From Thermus islandicus DSM 21543 (lineage in GTDB: Bacteria; Deinococcota; Deinococci; Deinococcales; Thermaceae), in NCBI RefSeq assembly GCF_000421625.1, contig NZ_ATXJ01000005.1:51129-115128 (forward strand): a DNA stretch of 64,000 nt. The letters run 5' to 3'. Position 1 is the stretch's first letter; each line of letters begins with the position of its first letter. This document shows, piece after piece, positions 53,259 to 62,659 of this stretch. The position numbers and the translations under genes are program-made. The notes under the pieces are model-generated. The model did not search any database, had not been told where the DNA came from, and saw nothing but the letters and a program-made list of their open reading frames with translations.

Positions 53259-54018
53259 GGTTAGGCTTTGGCAGGCAGGGCTTTTCCTCGGTTTCCTGGG
53301 GCTTTGGGAGGGGGCTTCTCGGGCCCGCTGGATTGACCCCTTTTTCTTCTCGCGCCCCTCGGAGATTGTCCAGCGGGTCTTCCGCTGGTTTGCCGAAGGG
53401 GAGATCTACCGCCACCTCTGGATCACCTCCTTGGAGGTGCTCCTCACCTTCCTCATCGGCACCCTCCTAGGGGTGGTCATGGGGCTCTGGCTCGCCCTCT
53501 TCCCCGGGGTCTCAGCCGTTTTGGACCCCTACATCAAGGCCCTGAACGCCATCCCCCGGATTGTCCTCGCCCCGATCTTCACCCTCTGGTTCGGCCTCGG
53601 CGTCCTCTCCAAGGTAGCCCTGGGGGTGACCCTGGTCTTCTTCGTGGCCTTCTTCAACACCTACCAGGGGGTGAAGGAGGTGAGCCCGGTGGTCCTGGCC
53701 AACGCCAGGCTCCTCGGGGCGGGCGGGGGCCAGCTCCTCCGCCACGTTTACCTCCCTTCGGCGGCAAGCTGGATTTTCAGCTCCTTGAGGACCTCCATCG
53801 GCTTTGCCGTAATCGGGGCAGTGGTGGGGGAGTACCTGGGCGCGGCGGCCGGGCTCGGCTACCTCATCGCCCAGGCCGAGGGGGTCTTTGACACCACAGG
53901 GGTCTTTGCGGGCATGGCGGTACTCATGGCGTTCGTCCTAATCCTGGACGCCCTGGTGGGGGCCGTGGAGCGGCGGCTCCTCGTCTGGCGCCCAGGAGGG
54001 GAAGGAGGTAAGGGATGA
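53245..54018 (+). CDS. ABC transporter permease (TauC/SsuC type)
   Basis: This 257-residue permease has about six membrane helices, the opening SRARWIDPFFFSRPSEIVQRV, and the EAA loop VVLANARLLGAGGGQLLRHVYLPSA near residue 165. It is in the TauC/SsuC group. It overlaps the binding-protein gene by ATGA. Confidence 0.92.
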   Translation: MQGLRVRLWQAGLFLGFLGLWEGASRARWIDPFFFSRPSEIVQRVFRWFAEGEIYRHLWITSLEVLLTFLIGTLLGVVMGLWLALFPGVSAVLDPYIKALNAIPRIVLAPIFTLWFGLGVLSKVALGVTLVFFVAFFNTYQGVKEVSPVVLANARLLGAGGGQLLRHVYLPSAASWIFSSLRTSIGFAVIGAVVGEYLGAAAGLGYLIAQAEGVFDTTGVFAGMAVLMAFVLILDALVGAVERRLLVWRPGGEGGKG

Positions 54019-55013
54019 GGCGTGCGGCGTTCATGTTCCTGGTGTTTTTGGCGGTCTTCGCCCTGGCCCAGGCTGGGCCCCCAAAGCGGGTGGTCCTGGG
54101 CGTGGGAGGGAAGACGGCGGTGGTCTACCTGCCCCTCACCGTGGTGGAGCGGCTGGGGTTTTTCAAGGAGGAGGGCTTGGACGTGGTGATCCAGGACCTG
54201 CAGGCGGGCTCCCGGGCCCTCCAGGCTCTCATTGGGGGTAGCGTGGAGGTGACCATGGGCTTTTACGACCACACCATCCAGATGCAGGCCCAGGGGCGGG
54301 ACATTGTGGCCTTCGTGGAGGTGGGCCGCTACCCGGCCATCGTCCTCGCCGTGCGCTCGGACCTGGCGGACGAGGTTAAGGGGATCGCGGACCTCAAGGG
54401 GCGCAAGGTGGGCGTCTCGGCCCCCGGGAGTTCCACCCACTTCTTCCTCAACTATCTCCTGGTGAAAAACGGCCTCAAGCCCCAGGACGTCTCCGCCATT
54501 GGCATCGGGACTGGAGCCCAGGTGGTGGCCGCGGTGCAGAACAAGCAGGTGGACGCCATCTCCAACGTGGAGCCCGCCATCACCTTCCTGGAGGAGCGGG
54601 GCCTCATCAAGGTTCTCGCCGACACCCGCTCGGCGGCGGGGGCCCGGGCCGTGTTGGGCGGGGAGTACCCAGCTGCAGTCCTCTACACCACCCGGGCCTG
54701 GCTGGAGAGAAACCCTGATACCGCCCAGAAGCTGGTGAACGCCATGGTGCGGGGCCTTCGTTGGATGCAGGGCAAAAGCCCTGAGGAGATCGCCCAGGTC
54801 CTCCCGGAGGAGTACTTCCTGGGGGACAAGGCCCTCTACCTCAAGGTGCTCAGGAACTCCCTGGGCTCCTTTTCCCCCACGGGCCGCTTCAGCGACACCG
54901 CCCCCTTGAGGCCCCTCACCGTGCTCTCCGCCTTTGACCCGAACGTGGCCCGGGCCAAGATTGACCTCAAGCGGACCTACACCAACCAGTTCGTGGACCG
55001 GGTGCCGAAGTGA
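54015..55013 (+). CDS. ABC transporter substrate-binding protein (NMT1/TauA type)
   Basis: This 332-residue exported protein has a signal peptide (MRRAAFMFLVFLAVFALAQA) and the NMT1/SsuA fold: VYLPLTVVERLGFFKEEGLDV, GSVEVTMGFYDHTIQMQAQG, RKVGVSAPGSSTHFFLNYL, and AISNVEPAITFLEERG. Such proteins bind taurine, thiamine precursors or organic acids; this ligand is unknown. It overlaps the lyase remnant by ATGA or a similar 4 bp. Confidence 0.9.
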   Translation: MRRAAFMFLVFLAVFALAQAGPPKRVVLGVGGKTAVVYLPLTVVERLGFFKEEGLDVVIQDLQAGSRALQALIGGSVEVTMGFYDHTIQMQAQGRDIVAFVEVGRYPAIVLAVRSDLADEVKGIADLKGRKVGVSAPGSSTHFFLNYLLVKNGLKPQDVSAIGIGTGAQVVAAVQNKQVDAISNVEPAITFLEERGLIKVLADTRSAAGARAVLGGEYPAAVLYTTRAWLERNPDTAQKLVNAMVRGLRWMQGKSPEEIAQVLPEEYFLGDKALYLKVLRNSLGSFSPTGRFSDTAPLRPLTVLSAFDPNVARAKIDLKRTYTNQFVDRVPK

Positions 55014-55717
55014 GGGTCTGGACCCTGCGGGATGGCCTCCAGGCGCTGCCCCGCGTCCTCCCCACGGAGGCCAAGGTGGCCCTCTACCGGAGGGGAGTGC
55101 GGGCCTTCCAGGTGGCCTCCTTCGTCTCCCCCAAGCGCCTCCCCCAGATGGCCGACGCCGAGGCGGTCTGGGACGCCCTCATCCTCAACCTGAGGGGCTA
55201 CGAGCGGGCCCGGGCGCTGGGGGTGGACCGGCTGGAGATGGTCCTCTCCCTTTCTGCGCCCTACGAGAGGCGAAACGCCGGGAGGGGCCTCGAGGACGCC
55301 TGGGGCGAGCTGGGCGAGGTGGGCCTGGCCTACGCCAGGTCCCCGAGAACGCGGTCCTGCGGGCTGCCGAGCGGGCGGTGGGGCTTGGGGTGGGGGGGCT
55401 GGGCCTGGCCGACACCTTGGGCCGAGCCCGTCCCGAGGCCGTTCATCGCCTCGTTCTCCGGGTGCGGGAGGCCTTTCCCCACCTTCCCCTTCGCGTTCAC
55501 CTTCACGAGGGAGGCTGCGGGCTGGAGAACGCCCGGGCGGCCCTGGAAGCCGGGGCCACCGCCTTGGACGCCACCCTGGGGGGGAGCCCCTTCGCCGGGG
55601 AGGCGGGGGGGGAACCTGGCCTGGGAGCGTCTTGCGGAGGCGGGCCTTGCGCCCCTGGACCGCCAGGCCCTGGAGGAGGCCCGGGCCTGGCTAGAGCGGG
55701 TCCTGGAGCATGGCTAG
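55010..55717 (+). pseudogene. HMG-CoA lyase-like gene, disrupted
   Basis: The start reads MRVWTLRDGLQALPR and ASFVSPKRLPQMADAEAVW in one frame up to VGLAYAR. The body (VPENAVLRAAERAVGLGVGG, RVHLHEGGCGLENARAALEA, GGSPFAGEAGG) lies in another. The end NLAWERLAEAGLAPLDRQAL returns to the first. The second shift is at a run of eight G (about 55605-55612) where seven are expected. Total length is about 50 residues short, so material near 55335 is also lost. The catalytic Cys of HMG-CoA lyase is Ser here (GGSPFA). It is the fifth gene of the GntR operon. Confidence 0.75.
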
Positions 55718-56678
55718 GGTCCTGGCCTTCCTGCTCCTCAGCCTCTGGGCCCTGGCCCAGACCCATGTGGTGGCCCCCGGGGAGACCCTGTTCTCCATCG
55801 CCAGGCGCTACGGCACCTCCCCCGAGGCCCTCGCCCGCCTCAACGGGCTGCAGGATCCGGACCGCCTCCGGGTAGGGCAGGTGCTTTGGGTGCGCCCTCG
55901 GGTGGAGGTGGCCTTGCCGCGGGGGCGGGCCCTTTACCTAGCCCCGGTCCAGGGCCGGGCCTTTGGCCTGTGGGTGGAGGGGTATCGGGAGGGCCGGGCC
56001 TGGTTTCTAGGGGCCTCCTACCCCCTCTTCCCCGAAGGGACGGGGCTTTTCGGTCTCTTGCCGGTGGGGGCCTTGGTGGAGCCAGGGGTATACCCCTTGC
56101 GGCTCCTTTTGGACGGGGAGGGGGTGGAGGTGCCCGTACGGGTGGCCCCGGGGGAGTACGGTAGGGAGGTCCTGGCCCTTTCCCCAGCCCTCGAGGCCCT
56201 CCTCAAGGACCCGGGGCTCAAGGCAGAGCGGGAGAAGGTGGTGGGGGCTTGCCCCAAGGCGGGCCCCTTACGCCTTACCGCCCCGTTCCAGAAGCCCCTC
56301 TCGGGGCGCACCACGAGCCCCTTCGGCGTGCGTCGGCAGTACGGCACCCTCTTCACCTCCTACCACGAGGGCCTGGACTTCGCTGCCCCGGAGGGCACCC
56401 CGGTGCGGGCGGTGGCCGGGGGGAGGGTGGTTCTCTCCGAGCGGCTCAAGGTCCGGGGCGAGGCGGTGGTGGTGGCCCACGGGGCGGGGCTTTGCACCGG
56501 GTACTGGCACCTGGCCGCGAGAAGGGTCAGGGTGGGGGAGGAGGTGGCGGCCGGGCAGGTGCTGGGGCTTCTCGGGAGCACAGGCCTTTCCACCGGGCCG
56601 CACCTCCACCTGGAGGTGCGCCTCTTTGGGGTGCCCGTGGACCCCGCCCCCTTCTTCGCCGGCCTACCCTTCCCCTAG
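55710..56678 (+). CDS. LysM-domain M23 peptidoglycan endopeptidase
   Basis: This 322-residue exported protein has a signal peptide ([17 protein letters not shown]), a LysM domain ([20 protein letters not shown], residues 18-62) for peptidoglycan binding, and a C-terminal M23 domain. Zinc ligands are His and Asp in [16 protein letters not shown] and the HLHLE near residue 293. [14 protein letters not shown] is the usual domain entrance. It probably cuts cross-links or activates amidases. It overlaps the lyase remnant by 8 bp and the methyltransferase gene convergently. Confidence 0.92.
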   Translation: MARVLAFLLLSLWALAQTHVVAPGETLFSIARRYGTSPEALARLNGLQDPDRLRVGQVLWVRPRVEVALPRGRALYLAPVQGRAFGLWVEGYREGRAWFLGASYPLFPEGTGLFGLLPVGALVEPGVYPLRLLLDGEGVEVPVRVAPGEYGREVLALSPALEALLKDPGLKAEREKVVGACPKAGPLRLTAPFQKPLSGRTTSPFGVRRQYGTLFTSYHEGLDFAAPEGTPVRAVAGGRVVLSERLKVRGEAVVVAHGAGLCTGYWHLAARRVRVGEEVAAGQVLGLLGSTGLSTGPHLHLEVRLFGVPVDPAPFFAGLPFP

Positions 56679-57893
56679 CCGGAGGAGGGAGAGGACCTCC
56701 ACGTGGTGGGTGAAGGGGAAGAAGTCGTAGGGCCGGGCGAAGGCCAGGCGGTACCCTCCCTGGACCAGAACCCCCACGTCCCGGGCCCAGGTGGCGGGGT
56801 CGCAGGCGATGTAGAGGACCTCCTCGGGCCGGGTCTTTAGGAGGTAGGCCCGCACTTCCGGGGAGAGCCCGCCTCGAGGGGGGTCCACCACCACCAGGTC
56901 AAACCGCCCCAGGCCTTGGGCCTCCCGGGCGTCGGCACGGAGGAAGCGGACGTTCTCGGCGCCGAGCCGCTTCCGGTCGGCTTCCCCCCGGCGCACCGCC
57001 TCCTTGCTGATCTCCACCGCCACCACCTCAAGGTAGCGGGGGGCGAGGAGGAGGGAAAGGAGCCCCGAGCCGGCGTAGAGCTCTAAGGCCCTCTTCCCTC
57101 CCGAGACAAGGCCTTGGGCCTCCTCCAGGAGGAAACCCGCCGCCAGGGGATTCACCTGGCTGAAGCTCTCCACGCTCACCGTGGCCACGAGGGGACCGAA
57201 GGCCTCGAGGAGGGTGGTTTCCCCCTGGAGGGGGCGCACCCTTCCCCGGAAGCGCCCCCGGGGAGAGGGCTCGGCCCAGACCACTCCGGCGAAGCCCTCC
57301 CGCACCAAGGCCTTAGCGGGCCGCTTCAGGGCCTCCGGAACCCCTCCGATGAGGCCGAGGAGCACCCGGCCCTGGAGGAGGCTTCCCCTGAGGGCCACCT
57401 CCTCCACGGGGAGGGGCCAGGTCTGGAGTAGGGCCAGGGCCCAGGCCAAGGGCTCGGCCACCAGGGGGTCCTCGCCCAGGGGGAAGAGGACTTGGCTTTC
57501 GGGAAGACGGTAGGCGAGCCCCCCCAAGGGGTGGCGGGCGTACTGGGCCGCGGTGCGGTAGCCCGTGGCCCTGGGGGAGGGGCGGATGGGGCTTAGGGCA
57601 AAGTCCAGCCGGGCGATCCGGGCCAAGGCCTCCTGCACCAGGCCCGCCTTCAGGGGGAGCTGGGCCTCGTAGACCAGGGGCAGGTCGGCGGTGGGGGGGA
57701 GGGGGTGGGGGTAGCGGTCGGGGCGGGGGGAGAGGACCTCCACCTCTTCCAGGAAGAGGGCTCCCCTCCGGCGCACGGGCCTGCCCCGCACCACCTCCCC
57801 AGGAAGCCCGCCCCTCACCAGGACCGCCCCCTCCTCCGTGCGGGCCAGGCCGTACCCGCCTGGGACCAGCTTCTCCACGGTGAGCGCCCTCAC
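56664..57893 (-). CDS. RNA uracil-C5 methyltransferase (TrmA/RlmD family)
   Basis: This 409-residue SAM-dependent enzyme has an N-terminal TRAM domain ([31 protein letters not shown]), the SAM site [32 protein letters not shown], and the catalytic Cys in [12 protein letters not shown]. It lacks the Cys cluster for a 4Fe-4S centre, so it is not RumA-like in that respect. The target is probably U54 in tRNA or a 23S U. TATGGT lies 6 nt before the GTG (leaderless). It is divergent from the NarL regulator. Confidence 0.9.
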   Translation of the reverse strand: MRALTVEKLVPGGYGLARTEEGAVLVRGGLPGEVVRGRPVRRRGALFLEEVEVLSPRPDRYPHPLPPTADLPLVYEAQLPLKAGLVQEALARIARLDFALSPIRPSPRATGYRTAAQYARHPLGGLAYRLPESQVLFPLGEDPLVAEPLAWALALLQTWPLPVEEVALRGSLLQGRVLLGLIGGVPEALKRPAKALVREGFAGVVWAEPSPRGRFRGRVRPLQGETTLLEAFGPLVATVSVESFSQVNPLAAGFLLEEAQGLVSGGKRALELYAGSGLLSLLLAPRYLEVVAVEISKEAVRRGEADRKRLGAENVRFLRADAREAQGLGRFDLVVVDPPRGGLSPEVRAYLLKTRPEEVLYIACDPATWARDVGVLVQGGYRLAFARPYDFFPFTHHVEVLSLLRLGEG

Positions 57894-57921
57894 CCCTTCA
57901 CCATACCGCTAAGATGAAGGG

Positions 57922-58575
57922 GTGATCCGGGTGCTCTTAGCGGACGACCACGCCCTCTTCCGCCAGGGGCTCAAGAGCCTGTTGGAGGCGGAGGGGGATT
58001 TCCGGGTGGTGGGGGAGGCCAAGGACGGCTGGGAGGCCCTGAGGCACGCCCTCGAGGCCAAACCCGACGTGATCCTCATGGACATCCAGATGCCGGGCCT
58101 GGACGGGGTCCAGGCCACCCAGGCCATCCTCGAGGAGTGGCCCCAGGCCAAGGTCATCATCCTCACCATGTACCGCCAGGACGCCTATGTCTTTGAGGCG
58201 GTAAAGGCCGGGGCGAGGGGCTACCTCCTGAAGGACGTGGACGCCAAGGCGCTTATAGAGGCCATCCGAAGGGTGCATGCGGGGGAGGTCCTCCTGGATG
58301 CGGAGCTTGCCGGGCGCATCATCCAGGACTTCCGGGCCAAGAAGGAGGCGAGCGCCCCTTTAAACGCCGAGCTCACCGAGCGGGAGGTCCAGATCCTGAA
58401 GCTTCTGGCCCAGGGCTACACCAACCTGGAGATCGCCTCCGAGCTCGGACTCTCCGAAAAGACCGTGCGCAACCGCCTATCGGAAATCTTCCAGAAGCTT
58501 CACCTCAATAACCGCACTCAGGCCGCGCTCTACGCTATCCGCGAGGGGTTAGCCCAGCCCGATCCGGAAGACTAG
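57922..58575 (+). CDS. NarL/FixJ-family response regulator (orphan)
   Basis: This 217-residue regulator has a receiver domain ([19 protein letters not shown], phospho-Asp in [13 protein letters not shown], Lys in [12 protein letters not shown]) and a LuxR HTH ([35 protein letters not shown]). No histidine kinase is adjacent. TAAGAT lies 6 nt before the GTG (leaderless). It is followed by an M20 gene whose GTG overlaps its stop. Confidence 0.93.
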   Translation: MIRVLLADDHALFRQGLKSLLEAEGDFRVVGEAKDGWEALRHALEAKPDVILMDIQMPGLDGVQATQAILEEWPQAKVIILTMYRQDAYVFEAVKAGARGYLLKDVDAKALIEAIRRVHAGEVLLDAELAGRIIQDFRAKKEASAPLNAELTEREVQILKLLAQGYTNLEIASELGLSEKTVRNRLSEIFQKLHLNNRTQAALYAIREGLAQPDPED

Positions 58576-59564
58576 TGGACCCGGTCCGCCTGCTCCTGGA
58601 GCTTGCCCCCCTGGAGGGAGAGGAGGCCCGGGGGGCCTTTGTGGCCCGGCACCTCCCTGGGGCCCGGAGGGATGGGGTGGGGAACGTGTGGGCGGGGGAG
58701 GGGAGGGTCCTCCTCCTGGCCCACCTGGACACCGTCCTTCCCCCCGTCCCCCCCAAGCGGGTGGGGGCGCGGCTCTACGGTCCGGGGGTGGGGGACAACA
58801 CCAGCGGGGTGGCCGTCCTCCTCTCCCTGCCCGAGATCCCCGGGGTGGTGCGGGGCTTCACCGTGGGCGAGGAGGGCCTGGGTAACCTCAAGGGGGCGAG
58901 GGCCCTGGTGGCGGCCCTTGGCCCAGAGGTGGTGGTGGCTGTGGACGGGTACCTGCCCGGGGTCGTGGACCGGGCTCTGGGTTCGGTGCGCTTCCGCGCC
59001 CGCTTTCAGGGCCCGGGGGGGCACGCCTGGGGGGATCGGGGCAGCCCAAACCCCGTCTTCGCCCTGGCGGAGGGGCTTTCGGCCCTCCACGCCCTCTTTG
59101 GCCAGGAGCCGGAGGCCAGCGTCAACGCCAGCGCCCTCCGGGGGGGCGAGGCGGTGAACGCTATCCCCAAGGAGGCCTCCGCCCTCCTGGAGGTCCGGGC
59201 CTCGGAGCCAAAGCGCCTGGCCCTCCTCTTCGCCCAGGCCCAGGCCCGCCTCCAGGAGGCGGCCAGGCGGCACCGGGTGGAGCTCCACCTCGAGGTCCTG
59301 GGGGAGAGGCCTGCGGGCACCACGGCCACGGAGGCCCTGAGGCGGGCGGCGGCGGAGGCCCTCCGGGCCATCGGGGAGAAGCCCCAGTTCCAGGCGGGCT
59401 CCACGGACGCGGGGGCGGCGGTGGAGCGGGGCATCCCCGCCCTGGCCCTGGGGGTCTACCGGGGGGGCGGGGCCCACACCGAGGGGGAGTGGGTGCTTCC
59501 CCAAAGCCTCCTGGAGGGGCGGAAGGTCCTCCTCGCCTTTCTTGAGGCCCTGGGCGTAGGATAG
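58575..59564 (+). CDS. M20-family metallopeptidase/deacylase
   Basis: This 329-residue protein has zinc ligands in LLAHLDTVLP (near residue 48), GPGVGDNTSGVAVL (bridging Asp), and TVGEEGLGNLKG (catalytic and ligand Glu). The lid segment GPGGHAWGDRGSPNP and the C-terminal GVYRGGGAHTEGEWV with the last His complete the site. The fold fits LysK/ArgE/tripeptidase enzymes; the substrate is not set. Its GTG lies on the last base of the regulator stop. Confidence 0.87.
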   Translation: MDPVRLLLELAPLEGEEARGAFVARHLPGARRDGVGNVWAGEGRVLLLAHLDTVLPPVPPKRVGARLYGPGVGDNTSGVAVLLSLPEIPGVVRGFTVGEEGLGNLKGARALVAALGPEVVVAVDGYLPGVVDRALGSVRFRARFQGPGGHAWGDRGSPNPVFALAEGLSALHALFGQEPEASVNASALRGGEAVNAIPKEASALLEVRASEPKRLALLFAQAQARLQEAARRHRVELHLEVLGERPAGTTATEALRRAAAEALRAIGEKPQFQAGSTDAGAAVERGIPALALGVYRGGGAHTEGEWVLPQSLLEGRKVLLAFLEALGVG

Positions 59565-59569
59565 GGCGT

Positions 59570-60400
59570 ATGCGCGTGGGGGTGATCCAGGGGTTTCTTT
59601 CCCGGAGGTACCTAGGCTTCTGGGAGGCCTACCTGAGGGCCTTGGGGGTGGAGGTGGTCCGGGCGGAGGTAACCCCTGATCTCCGCCAGCCCTACTGCCT
59701 TCCCGTCCAGGGGCTCCTCGCCCAGGTGGCGGCCCTGAAGGGGAGGGGGGTGGACTACCTTCTCCTCCCCGATCTCCAGGGTGGGGTGGAGTCGGAGCGA
59801 GGCGGGGGGCAGTGCCCCTGGCTTTTGGACCTCGAGGCCACCCTCCGCCGCTACCTTCCTGGCCTCCCTCCGGTCCTCAAGGTGCCGGCGGAGCTTTCCG
59901 AAAGGGTCCTGGGGCGCGCAGGGGAGGTGGGGCAGATCCTCACCCAGAACCCCATGCGGGTGGGCCGGGCCCTGGACCAGACCAAAAGCCTTCTCAAGCC
60001 CCCCCCGCCCCCCAAGACCCCCCAGGGGAGCGTGGGGGTGGTGGCCCAGCCCTACCTCCTGGAGGACGAGGGGTTCCGCCGTGAGGTGCAGGAAGCCCTG
60101 GCCTCCGAGGGCCTCCTCCCCTACTTTCCCGACCTCCCTCCGGAGCGCTTGCGGGAGGAGGGGGAGAGGCTCTTTTCCCTGGACCTGCCCACGGACCGGG
60201 AGCTTCTCGGCATGGTCCACTACCTCCACCGCTTGGGCCGGGTGAGGGGCCTTCTCCTGGTGGTCTCTTACGCTTGCCCCCCTATCCCCGGGCTCCTGAG
60301 GCGGGCGGCGCGAAGGCTTTCCAAACCCTACCGCCTCCTCACCCTGGGGGAGGATTGGACCGCGGCCCTGAAGGCCCTGAAGGAGGAGATGGGGGCCTAG
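59570..60400 (+). CDS. DUF2229/acyl-CoA dehydratase activase-related protein
   Basis: This 276-residue protein begins MRVGVIQGFLSRRYLGFWEAYLRALG, the start of the DUF2229 domain found in 2-hydroxyacyl-CoA dehydratase activase relatives. PYCLPVQGLLAQVAAL-GVDYLLLPDLQGG matches the CoA-dehydratase-like fold with one Cys. The rest is a distinct C-terminal domain of mixed alpha/beta. The role is unknown. TAGGAT lies 7 nt before the ATG. Confidence 0.65.
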   Translation: MRVGVIQGFLSRRYLGFWEAYLRALGVEVVRAEVTPDLRQPYCLPVQGLLAQVAALKGRGVDYLLLPDLQGGVESERGGGQCPWLLDLEATLRRYLPGLPPVLKVPAELSERVLGRAGEVGQILTQNPMRVGRALDQTKSLLKPPPPPKTPQGSVGVVAQPYLLEDEGFRREVQEALASEGLLPYFPDLPPERLREEGERLFSLDLPTDRELLGMVHYLHRLGRVRGLLLVVSYACPPIPGLLRRAARRLSKPYRLLTLGEDWTAALKALKEEMGA

Positions 60401-60528
60401 GTGCCCTTGCGTCAAGCCCCTTGATGGGTGCTGCGAACCGTCCCCATCAGGCCGGCCGTGAGGCGGGGTAGGGGCTTGGTGCCCTTGGATGCTCTGCCTT
60501 CGTCCTAGCCTGTCTCTACCCAGTCCCG

Positions 60529-60795
60529 GTGCAGCGCAACCCCTCGAGGCCCGACCGGCCCAACCTCGGCTTTGGCTCGGGCCAGCACACGGCAAGCCCG
60601 GTGATGTTGCTCCTTTACGGTCAAGGCCTCCGAGGTCTGAGCCTGGGGCTTTTGGACAACACTCAGGTCTTCGGCCTCATGGGAGAGGCCCTGGGCCTGC
60701 GCTACCAGAACCCCACCATGTCCGAGGAGGAGGCCTTGGAGCTCCTTAAGGCCAGGCCCCAAGGGGTGCTCCACCCCAGCGAGGTCTGGGCCTAG
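60529..60795 (+). pseudogene. alkaline phosphatase (PhoA family) C-terminal fragment
   Basis: The reading frame carries GSGQHTASPVMLLLYGQG and LSLGLLDNTQVFGLMGEALG. These match the C-terminal end of alkaline phosphatase: HTA (zinc His), VPVYAYG-type strand and DNT-helix. Only about 85 residues of a 450-residue enzyme remain. The 60401-60528 stretch before it has no readable gene and may hold more of the remnant. Confidence 0.65.
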
Positions 60796-62006
60796 GCCCC
60801 GGGATAGGGGGGAAGGCACACCTTGGCGCGAAATCCAGCTCCTGCTTCCAGGTGCACGCTTCCCCCCTGAGCTCGGGCTAGGGTTTGCACCAATCGCAGG
60901 CCTAGACCCGTACCGGGATTGGGATGGCTGGGTGCATTCTCCACGGTAAGTTGGTTCCCGTGCACCCTGACCGTGACCTTGCCCCCACGGGCGGTGTGCT
61001 GAAGGGCGTTTTCCAGGAGGGTCACCACTATTGCCTGGAGCGCGGCGGGATGGGCCAGGACCCGGCAAGGCTCTTCTGGAAGGTCCAGCTCCAGGGTAAG
61101 CCCTCGCTTCTGGAAAGCGGGCCGCAGAATCTCTGCTTCGGTAAAGGCCACGGTATCCAGCTCCACCCCTTTCCGTTCCAAGGCATCGGCTTCGGCGCGG
61201 GCCAGGAGGAGGACGCGGTCCACCAGCTCCCTAAGCCGCTCGGCCTGGGAACGGGCCTCCTCGAGGTGGCCTCGCTCCAGGTGGCCCAGCATCGAGGTAA
61301 GAGGGGTCCTTAGGGCGTGGGCTGCCTCTTGAGCGAATCGCCGCTCTACTTCCAGGGCCTCGTCCAGGGCGTCTAGCACTCGGTTGAAGGCAGCTACCAT
61401 CTGGGCTACCTCATCCTGGGAGGCCGGGTGAGGAAGCCGCCGCTTCCAGGCGCGTTCCGCCGCCAGGAGGTGGGCGGTTTGGGTGGCCTTGGTTAGGGGG
61501 GTTAGGGCCCGTCCTGCCAGAACTATGGCCGAAGCCAGTGCCGTACCTACTCCAAGAAGGAAGGCCCAGGGCAGGAGACGGTCCACCAGAGCCATGACCT
61601 GGGCTACTTCCTTGAGGTCCCGCGCGGCCAAGAGGCGCAGTCCCGGGGTCTCGAGGGGGACCTCCCGCACCAGGTAACCCTTTTCTTCTCCACGGGCCAA
61701 GGCCTCCACCTCTGGTAGCGGGGGAAGGAGCCCCACCGCATCTAGAAGGCCGCTTGGCCCCACCAGGAGGAGCAGGGTTCCCGGGAGGAGAGGGGAGAGA
61801 AGGTCGCGGTCCAGGGAGAAACGAGGCAAGCCCTCCTCGTCCTGGACCACCCGAGGGGTGGCCACTTGGAGGAGGGCTTCCAGCTCTTGTTGAAGTTGCC
61901 GGATCAGGTGGGCTTTGAGCGCCTCCTTCAGCGCCAGGCTCCCCAGGCTTATCCCCAGGGCCACGGCCAAGGCGGCTGAGAGGGCGAAGCGAGTCCTGAG
62001 GTTCAT
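60792..62006 (-). CDS. sensor histidine kinase with compact ATPase domain
   Basis: This 404-residue kinase has two membrane helices (about 7-27 and 140-165), a HAMP linker (LAGRALTPLTKATQTAHLLA), and HisKA with the His in FAQEAAHALRTPLTSMLG. The ATPase domain has LLENALQHTARGGKV (N box) but a shortened G1 region (VENAPSHPNPGTGLGL) lacking DxGxG. It may have weak kinase activity. It overlaps the regulator gene by 4 bp. Confidence 0.87.
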   Translation of the reverse strand: MNLRTRFALSAALAVALGISLGSLALKEALKAHLIRQLQQELEALLQVATPRVVQDEEGLPRFSLDRDLLSPLLPGTLLLLVGPSGLLDAVGLLPPLPEVEALARGEEKGYLVREVPLETPGLRLLAARDLKEVAQVMALVDRLLPWAFLLGVGTALASAIVLAGRALTPLTKATQTAHLLAAERAWKRRLPHPASQDEVAQMVAAFNRVLDALDEALEVERRFAQEAAHALRTPLTSMLGHLERGHLEEARSQAERLRELVDRVLLLARAEADALERKGVELDTVAFTEAEILRPAFQKRGLTLELDLPEEPCRVLAHPAALQAIVVTLLENALQHTARGGKVTVRVHGNQLTVENAPSHPNPGTGLGLRLVQTLARAQGGSVHLEAGAGFRAKVCLPPYPGA

Positions 62007-62659
62007 CCCAGTAGGCGGTATCCTAGGCCCCGGATGGTTTCAATAGCCTCCGGGGCTAACTTTCGCCGCAGGTACTTGATGTAGGTGTCCACAGTGCGAG
62101 GATCTATGCTTTCCTCTCCGCTCCACACCTTCTCCACAAGCCACTCCCGGGAAGCAAGCCCTTCCCCCCTTAGGGCAAGAGCTTCCAGAAGAGCGTACTC
62201 TCGGGCGGAGAGCCGAACCTCCCTCCCCTGCCAGAAAACCCTCCGGCCCTCGAGGTCTAGCTCCAAGCGACCCACTTTGAGCCAGTTGTTGGCGTAGCCC
62301 CGGCTTCGCCGTAGGAGGGCCCTGGCCCGGGCCACCACCTCCCTTGGGTAAAAGGGCTTGACCACGTAGTCGTCCGCCCCCTCTTCCAGCCCTGCGATCC
62401 GGGCTTCCGGGGCATCCCGGGCGGTGAGGATGAGGACGGGTATAGGAGAACCCCTTCGCCTCAAGGCCGAAAGCACTTCCTGCCCATCCCCATCGGGAAG
62501 CCCTAGGTCCAGCACCACCAGGTCATAGGGAAATACTTCCACGAGGCCCAGGGCCTCGTTCACTCCCCAGGCTTCGTCCACCACCCAGCCAGCCTCTTTC
62601 AGGGCTTCCCGCAGCAGGTCCCGAACGGCGGGTTCGTCCTCCACCAGCAGGAGCCTCAT
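62003..62659 (-). CDS. OmpR/PhoB-family response regulator
   Basis: This 218-residue regulator has a receiver domain (RLLLVEDEPAVRDLL, phospho-Asp in LVVLDLGLPDGDG, Lys in YVVKPFYPRE) and a winged helix (VRLSAREYALLEALALRGEG, DPRTVDTYIKYLRRKL). The ATG at 62659 overlaps the PepSY-like gene by ATGA. Codon use is less GC-biased than in most of the window. Confidence 0.93.
   Translation of the reverse strand: MRLLLVEDEPAVRDLLREALKEAGWVVDEAWGVNEALGLVEVFPYDLVVLDLGLPDGDGQEVLSALRRRGSPIPVLILTARDAPEARIAGLEEGADDYVVKPFYPREVVARARALLRRSRGYANNWLKVGRLELDLEGRRVFWQGREVRLSAREYALLEALALRGEGLASREWLVEKVWSGEESIDPRTVDTYIKYLRRKLAPEAIETIRGLGYRLLG

Noticed and set aside
60401..60528. Possible CRISPR or attachment site
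   Set aside because: No repeated unit is present; CCCCTTGATGGG and similar stretches occur once. It is more simply part of the phosphatase remnant.
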